Shown here piece after piece: positions 10,980 through 19,231 of a stretch of 41,212 nt of DNA. A model generated the notes under the pieces. The model was not told the origin of the DNA. It saw only the letters and a list, made by a program, of their open reading frames with translations, and ran no database searches. A program made the translations under genes and the position numbers. The stretch comes from Novosphingobium sp. AP12. Lineage in GTDB: Bacteria > Pseudomonadota > Alphaproteobacteria > Sphingomonadales > Sphingomonadaceae. The stretch is from NCBI RefSeq assembly GCF_000281975.1, contig NZ_AKKE01000056.1, positions 1 through 41,212 on the forward strand, given 5' to 3'. Numbering within the stretch: position 1 is the stretch's first letter; each line of letters starts with the position of its first letter.

Positions 10980-11348
10980 TTACTTCTTCTTGCCGGCGAT
11001 CGGCTTGGCCTTGCCCTTGCGGGTGCGCGCATTGGTGTGCGTGCGCTGGCCACGGACCGGAAGGCCCTTGCGATGACGCAGGCCGCGATAGCATGCGAGG
11101 TCCATCAGACGCTTGATGTTCATCGCGGTTTCGCGACGAAGATCACCCTCAACGGTGTGCTCGGCGTCGAGGGTCTCGCGGATCTGGAGGACTTCGGCGT
11201 CCGACAGGTCCTGAATACGGCGGGCATGGTCGATGCCGAGCTTGTCGGCGATCTCGACGGCCTTGGTGCGGCCGATACCATGGATGTAGGTCAGCGCGAT
11301 GATAACGCGCTTGTTGGTGGGGAGATTGACCCCGGCAATACGTGCCAC
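10980..11348 (-). CDS. rpsM: 30S ribosomal protein S13
   Basis: 122 residues with the usual start [23 protein letters not shown] motif and basic tail [24 protein letters not shown] reaching the P-site tRNA and the head/L5 bridge. The start codon is GTG at 11348, with AGGAG 8 bases ahead. It is first in the alpha operon here: adk and secY lie further upstream behind an SRPBCC gene, and a promoter-like signal lies at 11511-11539, giving a leader of roughly 150 nt with a hairpin next to the Shine-Dalgarno sequence. Confidence 0.98.
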   Translation of the reverse strand: MARIAGVNLPTNKRVIIALTYIHGIGRTKAVEIADKLGIDHARRIQDLSDAEVLQIRETLDAEHTVEGDLRRETAMNIKRLMDLACYRGLRHRKGLPVRGQRTHTNARTRKGKAKPIAGKKK

Positions 11349-11368
11349 TTAAGAAACTCCTGCTCCAC

Positions 11369-11388
11369 AGGGGTCGATGGCGACCCCT
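11369..11388 (-). promoter_or_regulatory. Hairpin next to the rpsM ribosome-binding site
   Basis: AGGGGTCG and CGACCCCT form a perfect 8-bp stem with a 4-base loop, ending about 8 bases before the AGGAG of rpsM. In E. coli, S4 represses this operon through a pseudoknot at the same place. Here rpsD is not in the operon, so any regulator is unknown. The hairpin is seen; its control role is inferred. Confidence 0.5.
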
Positions 11389-11510
11389 ATCTCAACGCTG
11401 TGAACACTCGGGGAACAAATGACAAAAGGTCCGGTTGGCGGAACTCGCGGGTGCTTTGAACACTGCGGTCTGGGCCTTCCGGACTTGCCGTTGCTATCGA
11501 GTGAAGGGGG

Positions 11511-11539
11511 CGCTTAGAATGATTCGGGCCGCCTGTCAA
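11511..11539 (-). promoter_or_regulatory. Probable promoter of rpsM-rpsK-rpoA-rplQ
   Basis: On the minus strand TTGACA (11539-11534) is followed by 17 bp and TAAGCG (11516-11511), then a C-rich discriminator. The same arrangement precedes rplO, secY, rpsJ, tuf and rpsL. The rest of the 319-bp gap between rpsM and the SRPBCC gene (11349-11667) holds the hairpin at 11369 and nothing else I can name. Confidence 0.7.
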
Positions 11540-11667
11540 CGGCCGGAGCGCCAACGAGCATCGAACGCCCGCCGAATGGACGGTGCGGGGAGCACGCCTG
11601 TGACGCATGTTTAACGCAAATCGTAGGGCCAGTCAAAGCGCGTGATGACCGCGCCCCGTCCCGAAAT

Positions 11668-12408
11668 CTAACGCCCGCGAATCTTGCCGTCGCTCGGCGG
11701 CGGCTCGTCCGAAAGGGGCACGATGCCGTCGAGGGGCGGATCCGCCTGCACCGGCTCGGTCACGATCTCTGGACGGCTGGCCTGTGGCTCGGCCTCCGGC
11801 GCCCGCTCGCCCGTGGTTTCGGGCAGCGGGAACGCCGCTGAGAACGCGCCTCCGAGCTTTTCCGAGAGCCTGCGGACCTGCTCGCCCAGCATCCCGTCGA
11901 CTGCCGGAGCGAGCTTCTCGAACGGGGTGCGCGTATAGCCGCCGACCACGTATTCGAGCAGGACCTGCGTCCCGCCCTTCTCGTCCGCCTTGAGCTGGAT
12001 GGTCAGCGTCGCCATCGCCGCGTCGGCCTGCAGCGGCCCGAGCGCGCCCACCATGCGCAGCGCACGCGGCCGCTCCACGTAGACGACCCGCATGTGCTCG
12101 ACGGTGCCGCGCGGCGCCGACTTGGGCGAGGCCGGGTTGGGCAGCATCTCGCAGAAGCAGCCCCCTGCCCGCGCATCGATCGAGAGGTTGGCGGCGTCGG
12201 TGGACCAGGTGTGCCTGGAGTCCCACCAGACCGAAGGCTTGATCAGGACCGCCCAGGTTTCCTCCGGGGGTGCCGATACGTCGACGAGGTGGCGGACGAC
12301 GAAGCCCTGCGCGGAAACCTGCGCCACCTTGGCGCCGGCGGCGACGGGCGCCAAGGCCAGCGCCGATGCGGCGAGCGGGGCAAGCGGGAATACGAGAGCC
12401 TTCATCAA
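11668..12408 (-). CDS. Exported SRPBCC (START-like) domain protein
   Basis: 246 residues. A signal peptide (~1-26, Ala/Leu-rich, ending VAAGA) is followed by a START-like/SRPBCC fold: VRHLVDVSAPPEETWAVLIKPSVWWDS at the start, a central GTVEHMRVVYVERPRALRMVG strand pair, and TLTIQLKADEKGGTQVLLEYVVGGYT near the end. These folds have a deep hydrophobic pocket for lipids or aromatic ligands. The last ~50 residues are Pro/Glu/Asp-rich and probably disordered. It lies between adk and rpsM in the same direction, a place where many bacteria have rpmJ, infA or nothing. Two ATGs (12408, 12405) are possible. The ligand is unknown. Confidence 0.8.
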   Translation of the reverse strand: MMKALVFPLAPLAASALALAPVAAGAKVAQVSAQGFVVRHLVDVSAPPEETWAVLIKPSVWWDSRHTWSTDAANLSIDARAGGCFCEMLPNPASPKSAPRGTVEHMRVVYVERPRALRMVGALGPLQADAAMATLTIQLKADEKGGTQVLLEYVVGGYTRTPFEKLAPAVDGMLGEQVRRLSEKLGGAFSAAFPLPETTGERAPEAEPQASRPEIVTEPVQADPPLDGIVPLSDEPPPSDGKIRGR

Positions 12409-12459
12409 GACCTACCCCTGCCCGCCCCTACGGCCGGCGATACTGCCAGAAAGACGTCG

Positions 12460-13113
12460 TCAGGAAGACGGGGCGAGGATGGCCTCGATCGCCGCCGTCA
12501 CTTCGTCCATGTCAGCCATGCCATCGACCTTGCCGACGATCCCGCGCGCTTCGTAGACCGGCAGGATCGGCGCGGTCTTGGCGCGGTACTCGGCCATGCG
12601 CGTGCGCACGGTCTCGGCGTTGTCGTCGGGACGGCGCTTGAATTCGTGCCCTCCGCACTTGTCGCAGGTGCCCTCGGCCTTCGGCTTCTCGAACGTGTCG
12701 TGATAGCCCTTGCCGCAGGTGGCGCAGGTGAAGCGGCCGGTGATGCGCTCGACCAGCGCGTCCTCGTTCACTTCGAGCTCGATGACGTGGTCGAGCTTGC
12801 GACCGCGTGCGTCGAGGATGGCGTCGAGCGATTCGGCCTGCGCTTCGGTGCGCGGATAGCCGTCGAAGATGGCGCCCATGTCCGGGCCCATCGCGTCCAG
12901 CTCGTCGCCGATCAGGGCGGAGACGATCGCGTCCGAAACGAGTTCACCGCGCTCCATCACGGCCTTGGCCTCGAGACCGGTGGGCGTGCCCGCCTTCACC
13001 GCGGCGCGAAGCATGTCGCCGGTGGAAAGCTGGCGCATGCCGTGCTTGTCCACCAGTCGCTGCGCCTGGGTCCCCTTGCCGGCCCCCGGCGGCCCAAGAA
13101 GGATGATATTCAC
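12460..13113 (-). CDS. adk: Adenylate kinase
   Basis: 217 residues of the long-LID type. The P-loop is GPPGAGKGTQ (7-16), with the AMP-binding TGDMLRAAV and the FDGYPRT motif. The LID carries four cysteines, CATCGKG and CDKCGG, a zinc-binding site that E. coli Adk lacks but many alphaproteobacterial and Gram-positive enzymes have. It interconverts ATP+AMP and 2 ADP. The start is GTG at 13113, with GGGGGT shortly upstream. It follows secY by 50 bp, and secY-adk is a conserved pair. Confidence 0.97.
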   Translation of the reverse strand: MNIILLGPPGAGKGTQAQRLVDKHGMRQLSTGDMLRAAVKAGTPTGLEAKAVMERGELVSDAIVSALIGDELDAMGPDMGAIFDGYPRTEAQAESLDAILDARGRKLDHVIELEVNEDALVERITGRFTCATCGKGYHDTFEKPKAEGTCDKCGGHEFKRRPDDNAETVRTRMAEYRAKTAPILPVYEARGIVGKVDGMADMDEVTAAIEAILAPSS

Positions 13114-13163
13114 GCCTTTACCCCCTCAATTTCGTTTCCGCGCCTCCCCGGCGCGGAACCTAT

Positions 13164-14531
13164 TCAGCGCTGGCGGCCCTTCAGCTTCGCCTTCTTGATG
13201 AGATCGCCATACTGGTGTGCCAGCAGGTGCGACTGAATCTGCGTGATCGTGTCGACGGTGACGTTGACGACGATCAGAAGACTGGTGCCACCCATGAACA
13301 GCAGCGGCAAGCCCGTCATCGACAGGAAGTACTCAGGCACCGTGCACACGATGGTGAGATAGATCGCACCGATCACTGTGATGCGCGTGAGGACGTAGTC
13401 CAGATAGGTCGCGGTGTTCTTGCCCGGACGGATGCCGGGGATGAAGCCGCCGTTCTTCTTCAGGTTCTCCGAGGTCTCGTCCGGATTGAAGACGACCGCG
13501 GTGTAGAAGAACGAGAAGAAGATGATGCCGGCCGCGTAGAGCAGCATGTAGAGTGGCTTGCCGTGGCCCAGGTACTGGTTAAGCGTGACCACGACCTTGC
13601 CCATCGTCGAGTCAGGGCTCAGCGTGTTGCCGGCGAACTGGGTGATGGTGAGCGGCAGCAGCAGCAGCGAGCTGGCGAAGATCGGCGGGATGACGCCCGC
13701 GGTGTTGAGCTTCAGCGGCAGGTGGCTGCGGTCCGCCTGCATCATGCCGCGCTGGGTTGCGCGCTTGGGATACTGGATCAGCAGGCGGCGCGTGGCGCGC
13801 TCGCAGAAGCAGATCATCAGGATCATGGCGACCAGCAGCGCGATCAGGGCGATGATGAGCACGGTGCCGGTGTCGCCCGCCGCGTAGGCCTGGCCGACGT
13901 TGCTGGCGAAAGTCGGCATCTGGGCGACGATGCCGGCCATGATGATGAGCGAGACGCCGTTGCCGATGCCGCGCGAGGTGATCTGCTCACCCAGCCACAG
14001 CAGGAACATGGTGCCGCCGACGAGGCTGATGACGGCGCCGATGCGGAACATCATGCCCGGATCGACCACCGCCTGCAGGCCGCTCGACGCGCCGTAGGCC
14101 TCGAGGCTGACGGCAAGGAAGTAACCCTGCAGCGCGCAGAGGCCGACAGTGCCGTAGCGGGTGTACTGGTTGAGCTTCTTGCGCCCGGCCTCGCCTTCCT
14201 TCTTCAGCGCGACGAGCGCCGGATGGAGCGAGGCTGCCAGCTGCACCACGATCGAGGCGGTGATGTAGGGCATCACGCCGAGCGCGATGAGGCTCATGCG
14301 CGAGAGCGAGCCACCCGAGAAGGTGTTGAACAGGTCGAGGATGCCGCCCTGCGTCTTGCTGTAGAGCGATTCGAGGATCAGCGGGTTCACACCCGGCAGC
14401 GGCACGAAGCTCATGAAGCGGAAGACGATCAGCGCGCCGATGGTGAACCAGATGCGGTTCTTAAGCTCGGTGGCCTTGGAGAAGTTGGCCAGGCTCAGCG
14501 TACTGGCAATATTGTCGGCGCGGGAAGCCAT
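13164..14531 (-). CDS. secY: Preprotein translocase subunit SecY
   Basis: 455 residues, ten membrane helices. Family signatures include FNTFSGGSLSRMSLIALGVMPYI early on (plug and TM2 region), the loop QYPKRATQRGMMQADRSHLPLKLN that contacts SecA/ribosome, and the C-terminal GTSLLIVVNVTVDTITQIQSHLL. It is the channel of the Sec translocon. The 248-bp gap to rplO holds a hairpin (14723-14754) and a promoter-like signal (14569-14597), so secY-adk may be expressed separately from rplO. Confidence 0.98.
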   Translation of the reverse strand: MASRADNIASTLSLANFSKATELKNRIWFTIGALIVFRFMSFVPLPGVNPLILESLYSKTQGGILDLFNTFSGGSLSRMSLIALGVMPYITASIVVQLAASLHPALVALKKEGEAGRKKLNQYTRYGTVGLCALQGYFLAVSLEAYGASSGLQAVVDPGMMFRIGAVISLVGGTMFLLWLGEQITSRGIGNGVSLIIMAGIVAQMPTFASNVGQAYAAGDTGTVLIIALIALLVAMILMICFCERATRRLLIQYPKRATQRGMMQADRSHLPLKLNTAGVIPPIFASSLLLLPLTITQFAGNTLSPDSTMGKVVVTLNQYLGHGKPLYMLLYAAGIIFFSFFYTAVVFNPDETSENLKKNGGFIPGIRPGKNTATYLDYVLTRITVIGAIYLTIVCTVPEYFLSMTGLPLLFMGGTSLLIVVNVTVDTITQIQSHLLAHQYGDLIKKAKLKGRQR

Positions 14532-14568
14532 GACGTTCTGGAAGCCTCGAATGATCTAATCGGATTCG

Positions 14569-14597
14569 CCCTTAGCGGCTGTGACCTGCCTTGTCGA
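14569..14597 (-). promoter_or_regulatory. Probable secY-adk promoter
   Basis: TCGACA (14597-14592), 17 bp, TAAGGG (14574-14569), one mismatch from the TTGACA of rpsM and an exact copy of the rplO -10. It lies 38 bp before the secY ATG, downstream of a terminator-like hairpin. Confidence 0.6.
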
Positions 14598-14722
14598 ACC
14601 TTGGTAAGGAAACTGGCCATATAGACATTCGCACGATGTCTGGAAGACCTTGACTGCGCGAAATGCACGGGTCTGTGCCACTTGCGCATCACTTTGCGCG
14701 TGTCACCGACCCCGGACAGCAA

Positions 14723-14754
14723 GAGAGGGCGAAGCGCCTGGCGCCCGCCCTCTC
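14723..14754 (-). terminator. Terminator-like hairpin between rplO and secY
   Basis: GAGAGGGCG/CGCCCTCTC form a 9-bp stem around a 14-base loop that contains a smaller GCGC pairing, 25 bp beyond the rplO stop. The following minus-strand sequence is only TTGCTG, so termination is probably partial. Confidence 0.5.
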
Positions 14755-14779
14755 CTTTAGCTTGGGTCTGAAACCGGGC

Positions 14780-15262
14780 TCAGGCCGCGGCTTCTTCTTC
14801 CTTGGCGGGAAGGATGACCGAGCCGCCGGCCTTCTCAACCGCGGCAACCGCGCCGGCCGAAGCGCCGGCGACGTTGAAGGTGACCTTCGAGGTCAGTTCA
14901 CCCTTGCCGAGCAGACGCACGCCGTCCTTGCCGCCACGGGCCAGACCGGCCGCCTTCAGCGCCGAGTGATCGACCACGCCCGCGATGTCGAGCTGGCCGG
15001 CGTCGATGACCTTCTGGACGAGGCCCAGGTTCACTTCAGCGTAGTCCTTGGCGAACTTCTTGTTCGAGAAGCCACGCTTCGGGATACGCATGTGAAGCGG
15101 CATCTGGCCGCCCTCGAAACCGGCGATCGAAACGCCCGAACGCGCCTTGGCGCCCTTCTGGCCGCGACCGGCGGTCTTGCCCTTGCCCGAGCCGATGCCA
15201 CGGCCGACGCGCATGCGACGGTGACGGGCGCCTTCGTTGTCGCGGATGTCATTCAGTTTCAT
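14780..15262 (-). CDS. rplO: 50S ribosomal protein L15
   Basis: 160 residues. The N-terminal extension has the standard [23 protein letters not shown] block that threads into 23S rRNA, followed by [18 protein letters not shown]. The C-terminal domain ends with an acidic EEEAAA tail. L15 is a late-assembly hub of the large subunit. In most bacteria rplO directly follows rpmD; here it is separated from it by 2.7 kb containing two unrelated genes and has its own promoter-like signal. Confidence 0.97.
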   Translation of the reverse strand: MKLNDIRDNEGARHRRMRVGRGIGSGKGKTAGRGQKGAKARSGVSIAGFEGGQMPLHMRIPKRGFSNKKFAKDYAEVNLGLVQKVIDAGQLDIAGVVDHSALKAAGLARGGKDGVRLLGKGELTSKVTFNVAGASAGAVAAVEKAGGSVILPAKEEEAAA

Positions 15263-15309
15263 AATCGTGCACTCGCTTTCGCTTTGTTCGCGCTTGATGG
15301 GAAGCGGGC

Positions 15310-15338
15310 CCCTTAGAGCAACCGGCCAGCGTTGTCAC
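15310..15338 (-). promoter_or_regulatory. Probable rplO promoter
   Basis: GTGACA (15338-15333), 17 bp, TAAGGG (15315-15310), then GGCCCGC. It lies 48 bp before the rplO ATG and points away from the acyltransferase gene that separates rplO from the rest of the spc operon, so a promoter is needed exactly here. Confidence 0.7.
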
Positions 15339-15465
15339 CCCACCAATTGCCAGCAGCACGCACCGGCCTGCCCGCGGCATTTCCGCCCGGCGTCCCGGCC
15401 AGTTCATTCTTTTGCGCCGCAGCAAAAGCTGCCATCATCGCTGCAGCAACCGTGGAGCCTGCCGA

Positions 15466-16551
15466 ATGCCCGAAGCCCAGCATCCCGTGCCTCGCGATCG
15501 GCCTGCCGGCAACGCGCCGGCGGGGCACATCGTCTCGCTCGACGGGCTGCGCGGCGTCGCGGCGCTCGCGGTCGTCTCGCTTCACTACGCATCGCTGCAT
15601 GGCTACGTCGGCATCCTGCCCGGAGCCACGCTGGCGGTGGACTTCTTCTTCATGCTCAGCGGCTTCGTACTAAGCTTCGCCTATACCGCCAGGCTGAACG
15701 ACCGCGCCTTTCTTCCGCGCTTCATGATGCTGCGGGTCATCCGTCTATGGCCGTTGATGACGCTGGGCGCCGTGCTGGGTCTCATCGCTCTACCGCTGGG
15801 GGGCGAGAGCTATCATGCCTCGTCGATGGCCCTCAATTTCTTCGGCCTGCCCACGCCGTTCGAACCAGGGCGCGGCGCCTATCTCCTGAACCCACCTGCC
15901 TGGTCGCTTTCATGCGAACTGGCGGTCAGCATCGCCTTCGGCATGGTCGCGCCCTTCCTGGGCCGCGTTGTCGGCTTGATCCTGGCAGGCCTCAGCGCCG
16001 TCCTGCTGTACCTGGCCATCTCAAGCGCGGGCACGATGCCGGTCTTCGAGAAATCGGTCCTCGGCATGGCGGGCCTCGCGGCCCGAACCGTCGGCCCGTT
16101 CGTGATCGGCGTCCTGCTGCAACGCCATGTCCGGCTGCGCGCGGTCAATCCCGAAGTCGTCGCCGTGGTGCTCCTCGCGACATTCGCGGTCACGCCCGGC
16201 ACCGCCCCGCTCACCGTGGTGGCGATCGTCTATCTGGTATATCCCGCACTGATCGCCTGCGCCGCAGCGTCGCCCGTGACCCAGCGCATCATGCCCCTGG
16301 CGAGGTTCTCCGGCTTCATCTCGTTCCCGGTCTACGCGGTCCATTTCCCGCTGCTTCTGCTGCTGCGCCCGCTGCTGCCCGGCACCGGCCTGCCAGCCTA
16401 CATCGCGACGATGGCGATCGTGGTCGCCGTCGCATGGTGCGCAGGAACCTGGTTCGACGAACCGGTGCGCAAGTGGATGCGTGTGCAACTCGACAGGCTC
16501 AGCCGCCCGCGCCAGAACCTTGCAGCGGAGACCGCGCCCGAGAAGGGCTGA
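15466..16551 (+). CDS. Acyltransferase family 3 (OafA/YrhL-like) membrane protein
   Basis: 361 residues, ten or so membrane helices. The signature SLDGLRGVAALAVVSLHY contains the R-x10-H motif of membrane acyltransferases (Arg29 and His40); the AVDFFFMLSGFVLSF helix follows, and the C-terminal FISFPVYAVHFPL block is also typical. Such enzymes move acetyl or other acyl groups onto sugars of O-antigen, exopolysaccharide or peptidoglycan at the inner membrane. The ATG at 15466 has GGAG 8 bases ahead and is preferred to the in-frame ATG at 15412. It is the only plus-strand gene inside the ribosomal cluster, inserted with its neighbour between rpmD and rplO. The acceptor is unknown. Confidence 0.88.
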   Translation: MPEAQHPVPRDRPAGNAPAGHIVSLDGLRGVAALAVVSLHYASLHGYVGILPGATLAVDFFFMLSGFVLSFAYTARLNDRAFLPRFMMLRVIRLWPLMTLGAVLGLIALPLGGESYHASSMALNFFGLPTPFEPGRGAYLLNPPAWSLSCELAVSIAFGMVAPFLGRVVGLILAGLSAVLLYLAISSAGTMPVFEKSVLGMAGLAARTVGPFVIGVLLQRHVRLRAVNPEVVAVVLLATFAVTPGTAPLTVVAIVYLVYPALIACAAASPVTQRIMPLARFSGFISFPVYAVHFPLLLLLRPLLPGTGLPAYIATMAIVVAVAWCAGTWFDEPVRKWMRVQLDRLSRPRQNLAAETAPEKG

Positions 16552-16567
16552 GCGTCGACTGCCGCGC

Positions 16568-17767
16568 TCAGCTGCCTCCGCCGAACCCGACGAGCAGCTT
16601 GGCGCTCTCGGGAACGCGCGTACCGAAGGCGTCGCGCGCCGGCGTCCAGCGCACGATCTCGACCGCGAGGCCGCAAAGTTCCTTGTCGAAGCCCGGTGAA
16701 ACCGACGCGGGCTCCATCCTGCACTCGGTGGTATTGCCCTGCTCGTCGACCTGGAACAGCAGGTCGTGGCGGGCGAAGTCCTCGCGGCGCAGGATGCGCT
16801 GATAACGCTCCTTGAGTTCGGTGAGCGCGTGGTTGAACTCCGACAGGCTCGCATCGTCCCAGCGTGGCTTCTGGCGAAGGGCCGCGAACTCATCCTCCGA
16901 AACCAGCGGCCGCATGCGGCGGATCATCGCGTACCAGCGCATGATGCGCGCCACCTGCAGCGGCGATTCTCGGTCGATGGTGGACTGGCAGACGGCGCCG
17001 GTCGGGCTCGCCTTGGCGCGCAGCAGGGCTTCCGCAGCGGGCCAGCGGTGATAGGCGACGGCCCAGGCGAGCGGCGTCAGCCCGAACATGTCGGGCGCGT
17101 TGACGTCCTGCTTCTCGCGCCCCAGCAGCACGCCGATATCCGACACCGAGCCGCGCCGCGCCGCCGCGCCGAGGCCATGGGCCATTCGGGCGGTGCCAAG
17201 CTCCGCGAAACCGTAGGGCTGGACGATGCCGGCATCCTGACTGTCCGGCGCCGCCGGGACCGGCCCGGCCTTGTCGAGCGCGCGGCACACGTCGGCGTAG
17301 GGATAACGCGGATCGGCAAGCATCGCCGCATTGTAGCGCCGCCCGAACCCGGTGACGGTGTCGTCGGGCTGCGCCTTGCCGGCAGCCACGGCATCGTCGG
17401 TGACGAACGCCAGCGCGCGCACGGTCCAGGGGGCAAGCCCGCCCAGGACCCGGCATTGCACGCCGTAGGGTTCCGTGGAGATGCCCGTCGCGGTGGTTGC
17501 CCCGGCCAGGCGGTAGTCGCCGGCGTCGAGCGCCTTGTTCGCTTCGGCCACGGCGTTGGCGGTGCCGTTCTTCAGCGCTCTGCGAACCGATTCGTCGCTC
17601 TTGCGCAGGTTCGCGAGGAATGTCGTATCCGCCCGCGCATCGTTGCACATGGCGAGCGAGCTGCCCTCGACCGTCACGTCGGCCTTGGGATCGCGCTGCG
17701 AGCACGATGCCGCCGCGAGCGCACCCAGGCTCAGAAACGAGGCTGCCAGAAGCCGCTTGCCGATCAA
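16568..17767 (-). CDS. Exported protein with ankyrin-like repeats and TonB C-terminal-like domain
   Basis: 399 residues from a TTG at 17767 that has GGGGATGG just upstream and gives a clean signal peptide (IGKRLLAASFLSLGALAAASC), possibly a lipoprotein with Cys22. An ATG at 17824 is an alternative. The most upstream ATG (17953) is excluded because it would lie past the rpmD terminator. The middle (~185-275 from this start) has ankyrin-type phrases such as DVNAPDMFGLTPLAWAVAYH. The end is like the TonB C-terminal domain of sphingomonads: DEQGNTTECRM, then FDKELCGLAVEIVRWTPARDAFG. Not a complete TonB (no Pro-rich spacer, no inner-membrane anchor). It converges with the acyltransferase. Function unknown; perhaps an envelope interaction protein. 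Confidence 0.65.
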   Translation of the reverse strand: MIGKRLLAASFLSLGALAAASCSQRDPKADVTVEGSSLAMCNDARADTTFLANLRKSDESVRRALKNGTANAVAEANKALDAGDYRLAGATTATGISTEPYGVQCRVLGGLAPWTVRALAFVTDDAVAAGKAQPDDTVTGFGRRYNAAMLADPRYPYADVCRALDKAGPVPAAPDSQDAGIVQPYGFAELGTARMAHGLGAAARRGSVSDIGVLLGREKQDVNAPDMFGLTPLAWAVAYHRWPAAEALLRAKASPTGAVCQSTIDRESPLQVARIMRWYAMIRRMRPLVSEDEFAALRQKPRWDDASLSEFNHALTELKERYQRILRREDFARHDLLFQVDEQGNTTECRMEPASVSPGFDKELCGLAVEIVRWTPARDAFGTRVPESAKLLVGFGGGS

Positions 17768-17912
17768 GAACCATCCCCGAATGGAAGTGCGCCCGAGGGC
17801 ACGTTGAGCGCCCGCGAATAGCATAGCGGGCGATGGTGGGAAGAGCGTTGTGACACACGAGGTGCGCCGATGGCGGAAACGCGGCCCAATATCCTGTCGC
17901 CCCCGACGCGGA

Positions 17913-17944
17913 AAAGGCCCCGGCGTTTCCGCCGAGGCCCTTTC
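17913..17944 (-). terminator. Intrinsic terminator after rpmD
   Basis: AAGGCCYCGGCG pairs across a short GTTTCC-type loop with CGCCGAGGCC. On the minus strand the stem is followed by TTTT, 27 bp past the rpmD stop. It ends the S10-spc transcript before the inserted genes. Confidence 0.85.
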
Positions 17945-17970
17945 TGTAATCATCGCTTGGACCCGAAGGT

Positions 17971-18147
17971 TCAGTCGACGATCTTCACCATGTGCGGCAG
18001 CTTGGCGATCGCACCGAGCACTTCGGGAGTGTCTTCACGCTCCACCACGCGGTGCATCTTGCCGAGGCCGAGACCGATGAGGATCTTCTTCTGGCTTTCG
18101 GGGCGACGGATCGGCGAACCGATCTGCTTGATCTTGATCTTGGCCAT
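17971..18147 (-). CDS. rpmD: 50S ribosomal protein L30
   Basis: 58 residues beginning [19 protein letters not shown] and continuing with [22 protein letters not shown], typical L30. It is short enough to be missed by length filters. It starts 5 bp after the rpsE stop, so the two are coupled. A terminator follows directly, and rplO, its usual next neighbour, is 2.7 kb further on. Confidence 0.97.
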   Translation of the reverse strand: MAKIKIKQIGSPIRRPESQKKILIGLGLGKMHRVVEREDTPEVLGAIAKLPHMVKIVD

Positions 18148-18152
18148 GTCGC

Positions 18153-18890
18153 TTACTCCACGATGGCTTCAGCGGCGGCCTCGGCCTCCACTTCGGAAGC
18201 TCCACCACGGCCGAGCAGGTCCGCGATCTTCTTGCCACGACGCTGGGCAACCGACTTCGGCGAAGTCTGGTTGGTCAGCGCGTCGAAGGTGGCGCGGATC
18301 ATGTTGTACGGGTTCGAGGTGCCCACCGACTTGGTGACGACGTCATGGACGCCCAGGCTCTCGAACACGGCGCGCATCGGACCACCGGCGATGATGCCCG
18401 TACCGGCCGGAGCCGTACGCACGTTCACCTTGCCGGCGCCGAAGTGGCCCTTGCCGTCGTGATGGAGGGTACGACCCTCCTTCAGAGCGACGCGGATCAT
18501 CTTCTTCTTGGCCGAAGCGGTCGCCTTGGTGATCGCTTCAGGAACTTCGCGAGCCTTCGAGTGACCGAAGCCCACGCGGCCCTTGCCGTCACCGACGACG
18601 ACCAGCGCTGCGAAACCGAAGCGCTTGCCGCCCTTGACGGTCTTGGAGACGCGGTTGATGTGGACCAGCTTCTCGATCAGTTCTTCGCCCTGATCTTCGT
18701 CGCTACGCGGACCGCCACGACGGTTGTCGTCGCGACGACCGCCACGGTTGCCACCACGGTCGTTGCCGCCGCGATCGTTGCCACCACGGCCACGACCACC
18801 ACGACCACGGCCACCCTCGCGGGCTTCCGGCGCTGCGCCCTGGGGCGCTTCAGCCGCGATCGGCTGTTCGTTGTTGTTTTCGTCTGCCAT
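18153..18890 (-). CDS. rpsE: 30S ribosomal protein S5 with Arg-Gly-rich N-terminal extension
   Basis: 245 residues, against 167 in E. coli. The conserved core begins near residue 68 ([20 protein letters not shown]) and includes the double-stranded-RNA-binding-like domain with [17 protein letters not shown] and [11 protein letters not shown]. The first ~65 residues are acidic and Ala-rich, then low complexity: repeated [12 protein letters not shown] and RDDNRRGG units. The C-terminus adds an Ala/Glu-rich tail. S5 sits at the mRNA entry site and has a role in accuracy. Extended S5 forms occur in alphaproteobacteria. It follows rplR and precedes rpmD. Confidence 0.97.
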   Translation of the reverse strand: MADENNNEQPIAAEAPQGAAPEAREGGRGRGGRGRGGNDRGGNDRGGNRGGRRDDNRRGGPRSDEDQGEELIEKLVHINRVSKTVKGGKRFGFAALVVVGDGKGRVGFGHSKAREVPEAITKATASAKKKMIRVALKEGRTLHHDGKGHFGAGKVNVRTAPAGTGIIAGGPMRAVFESLGVHDVVTKSVGTSNPYNMIRATFDALTNQTSPKSVAQRRGKKIADLLGRGGASEVEAEAAAEAIVE

Positions 18891-18892
18891 GA

Positions 18893-19231
18893 TCAGAACT
18901 CCAGCCCGCCTTCGCGGGCGGCATCGGCCAGCGCCTTGACGCGACCGTGGTACAGGAAGCCACCGCGGTCGAACACGACCGAGGTAACGCCAGCCTTCAC
19001 GGCTGCCTCGGCGAGTTCCTTGCCCACGCGGACAGCGGCGTCGATGTCAGTGCCCTTGGCGCCGAGCGTATTGGCTGCGGCGACAGTGTGGCCCTGCGCA
19101 TCGTCGATGATCTGCGCGTAGATGTGGCGACCGGTGCGATGCACCGAAAGGCGGGGACGACCGCCCGAACGCGCCTTGAGGGCGGTACGAACGCGGCGCG
19201 CACGGCGCGCGAAGAGAGACAGCTTTGCCAT
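18893..19231 (-). CDS. rplR: 50S ribosomal protein L18
   Basis: 112 residues with [36 protein letters not shown] and the ending [28 protein letters not shown]. It binds 5S rRNA with L5 in the central protuberance. Its ATG overlaps the rplF stop by one base (TAATG), a translational coupling. Confidence 0.97.
   Translation of the reverse strand: MAKLSLFARRARRVRTALKARSGGRPRLSVHRTGRHIYAQIIDDAQGHTVAAANTLGAKGTDIDAAVRVGKELAEAAVKAGVTSVVFDRGGFLYHGRVKALADAAREGGLEF

Noticed and set aside
9369..11459. A 696-codon plus-strand frame opposite rpoA, rpsK and rpsM
   Set aside because: It is antisense to three certain genes, and no recognisable protein is encoded.
17768..17953. Longer N-terminus for the ankyrin/TonB-C-like protein
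   Set aside because: The first ATG overlaps the rpmD terminator, and the added residues would bury the signal peptide.
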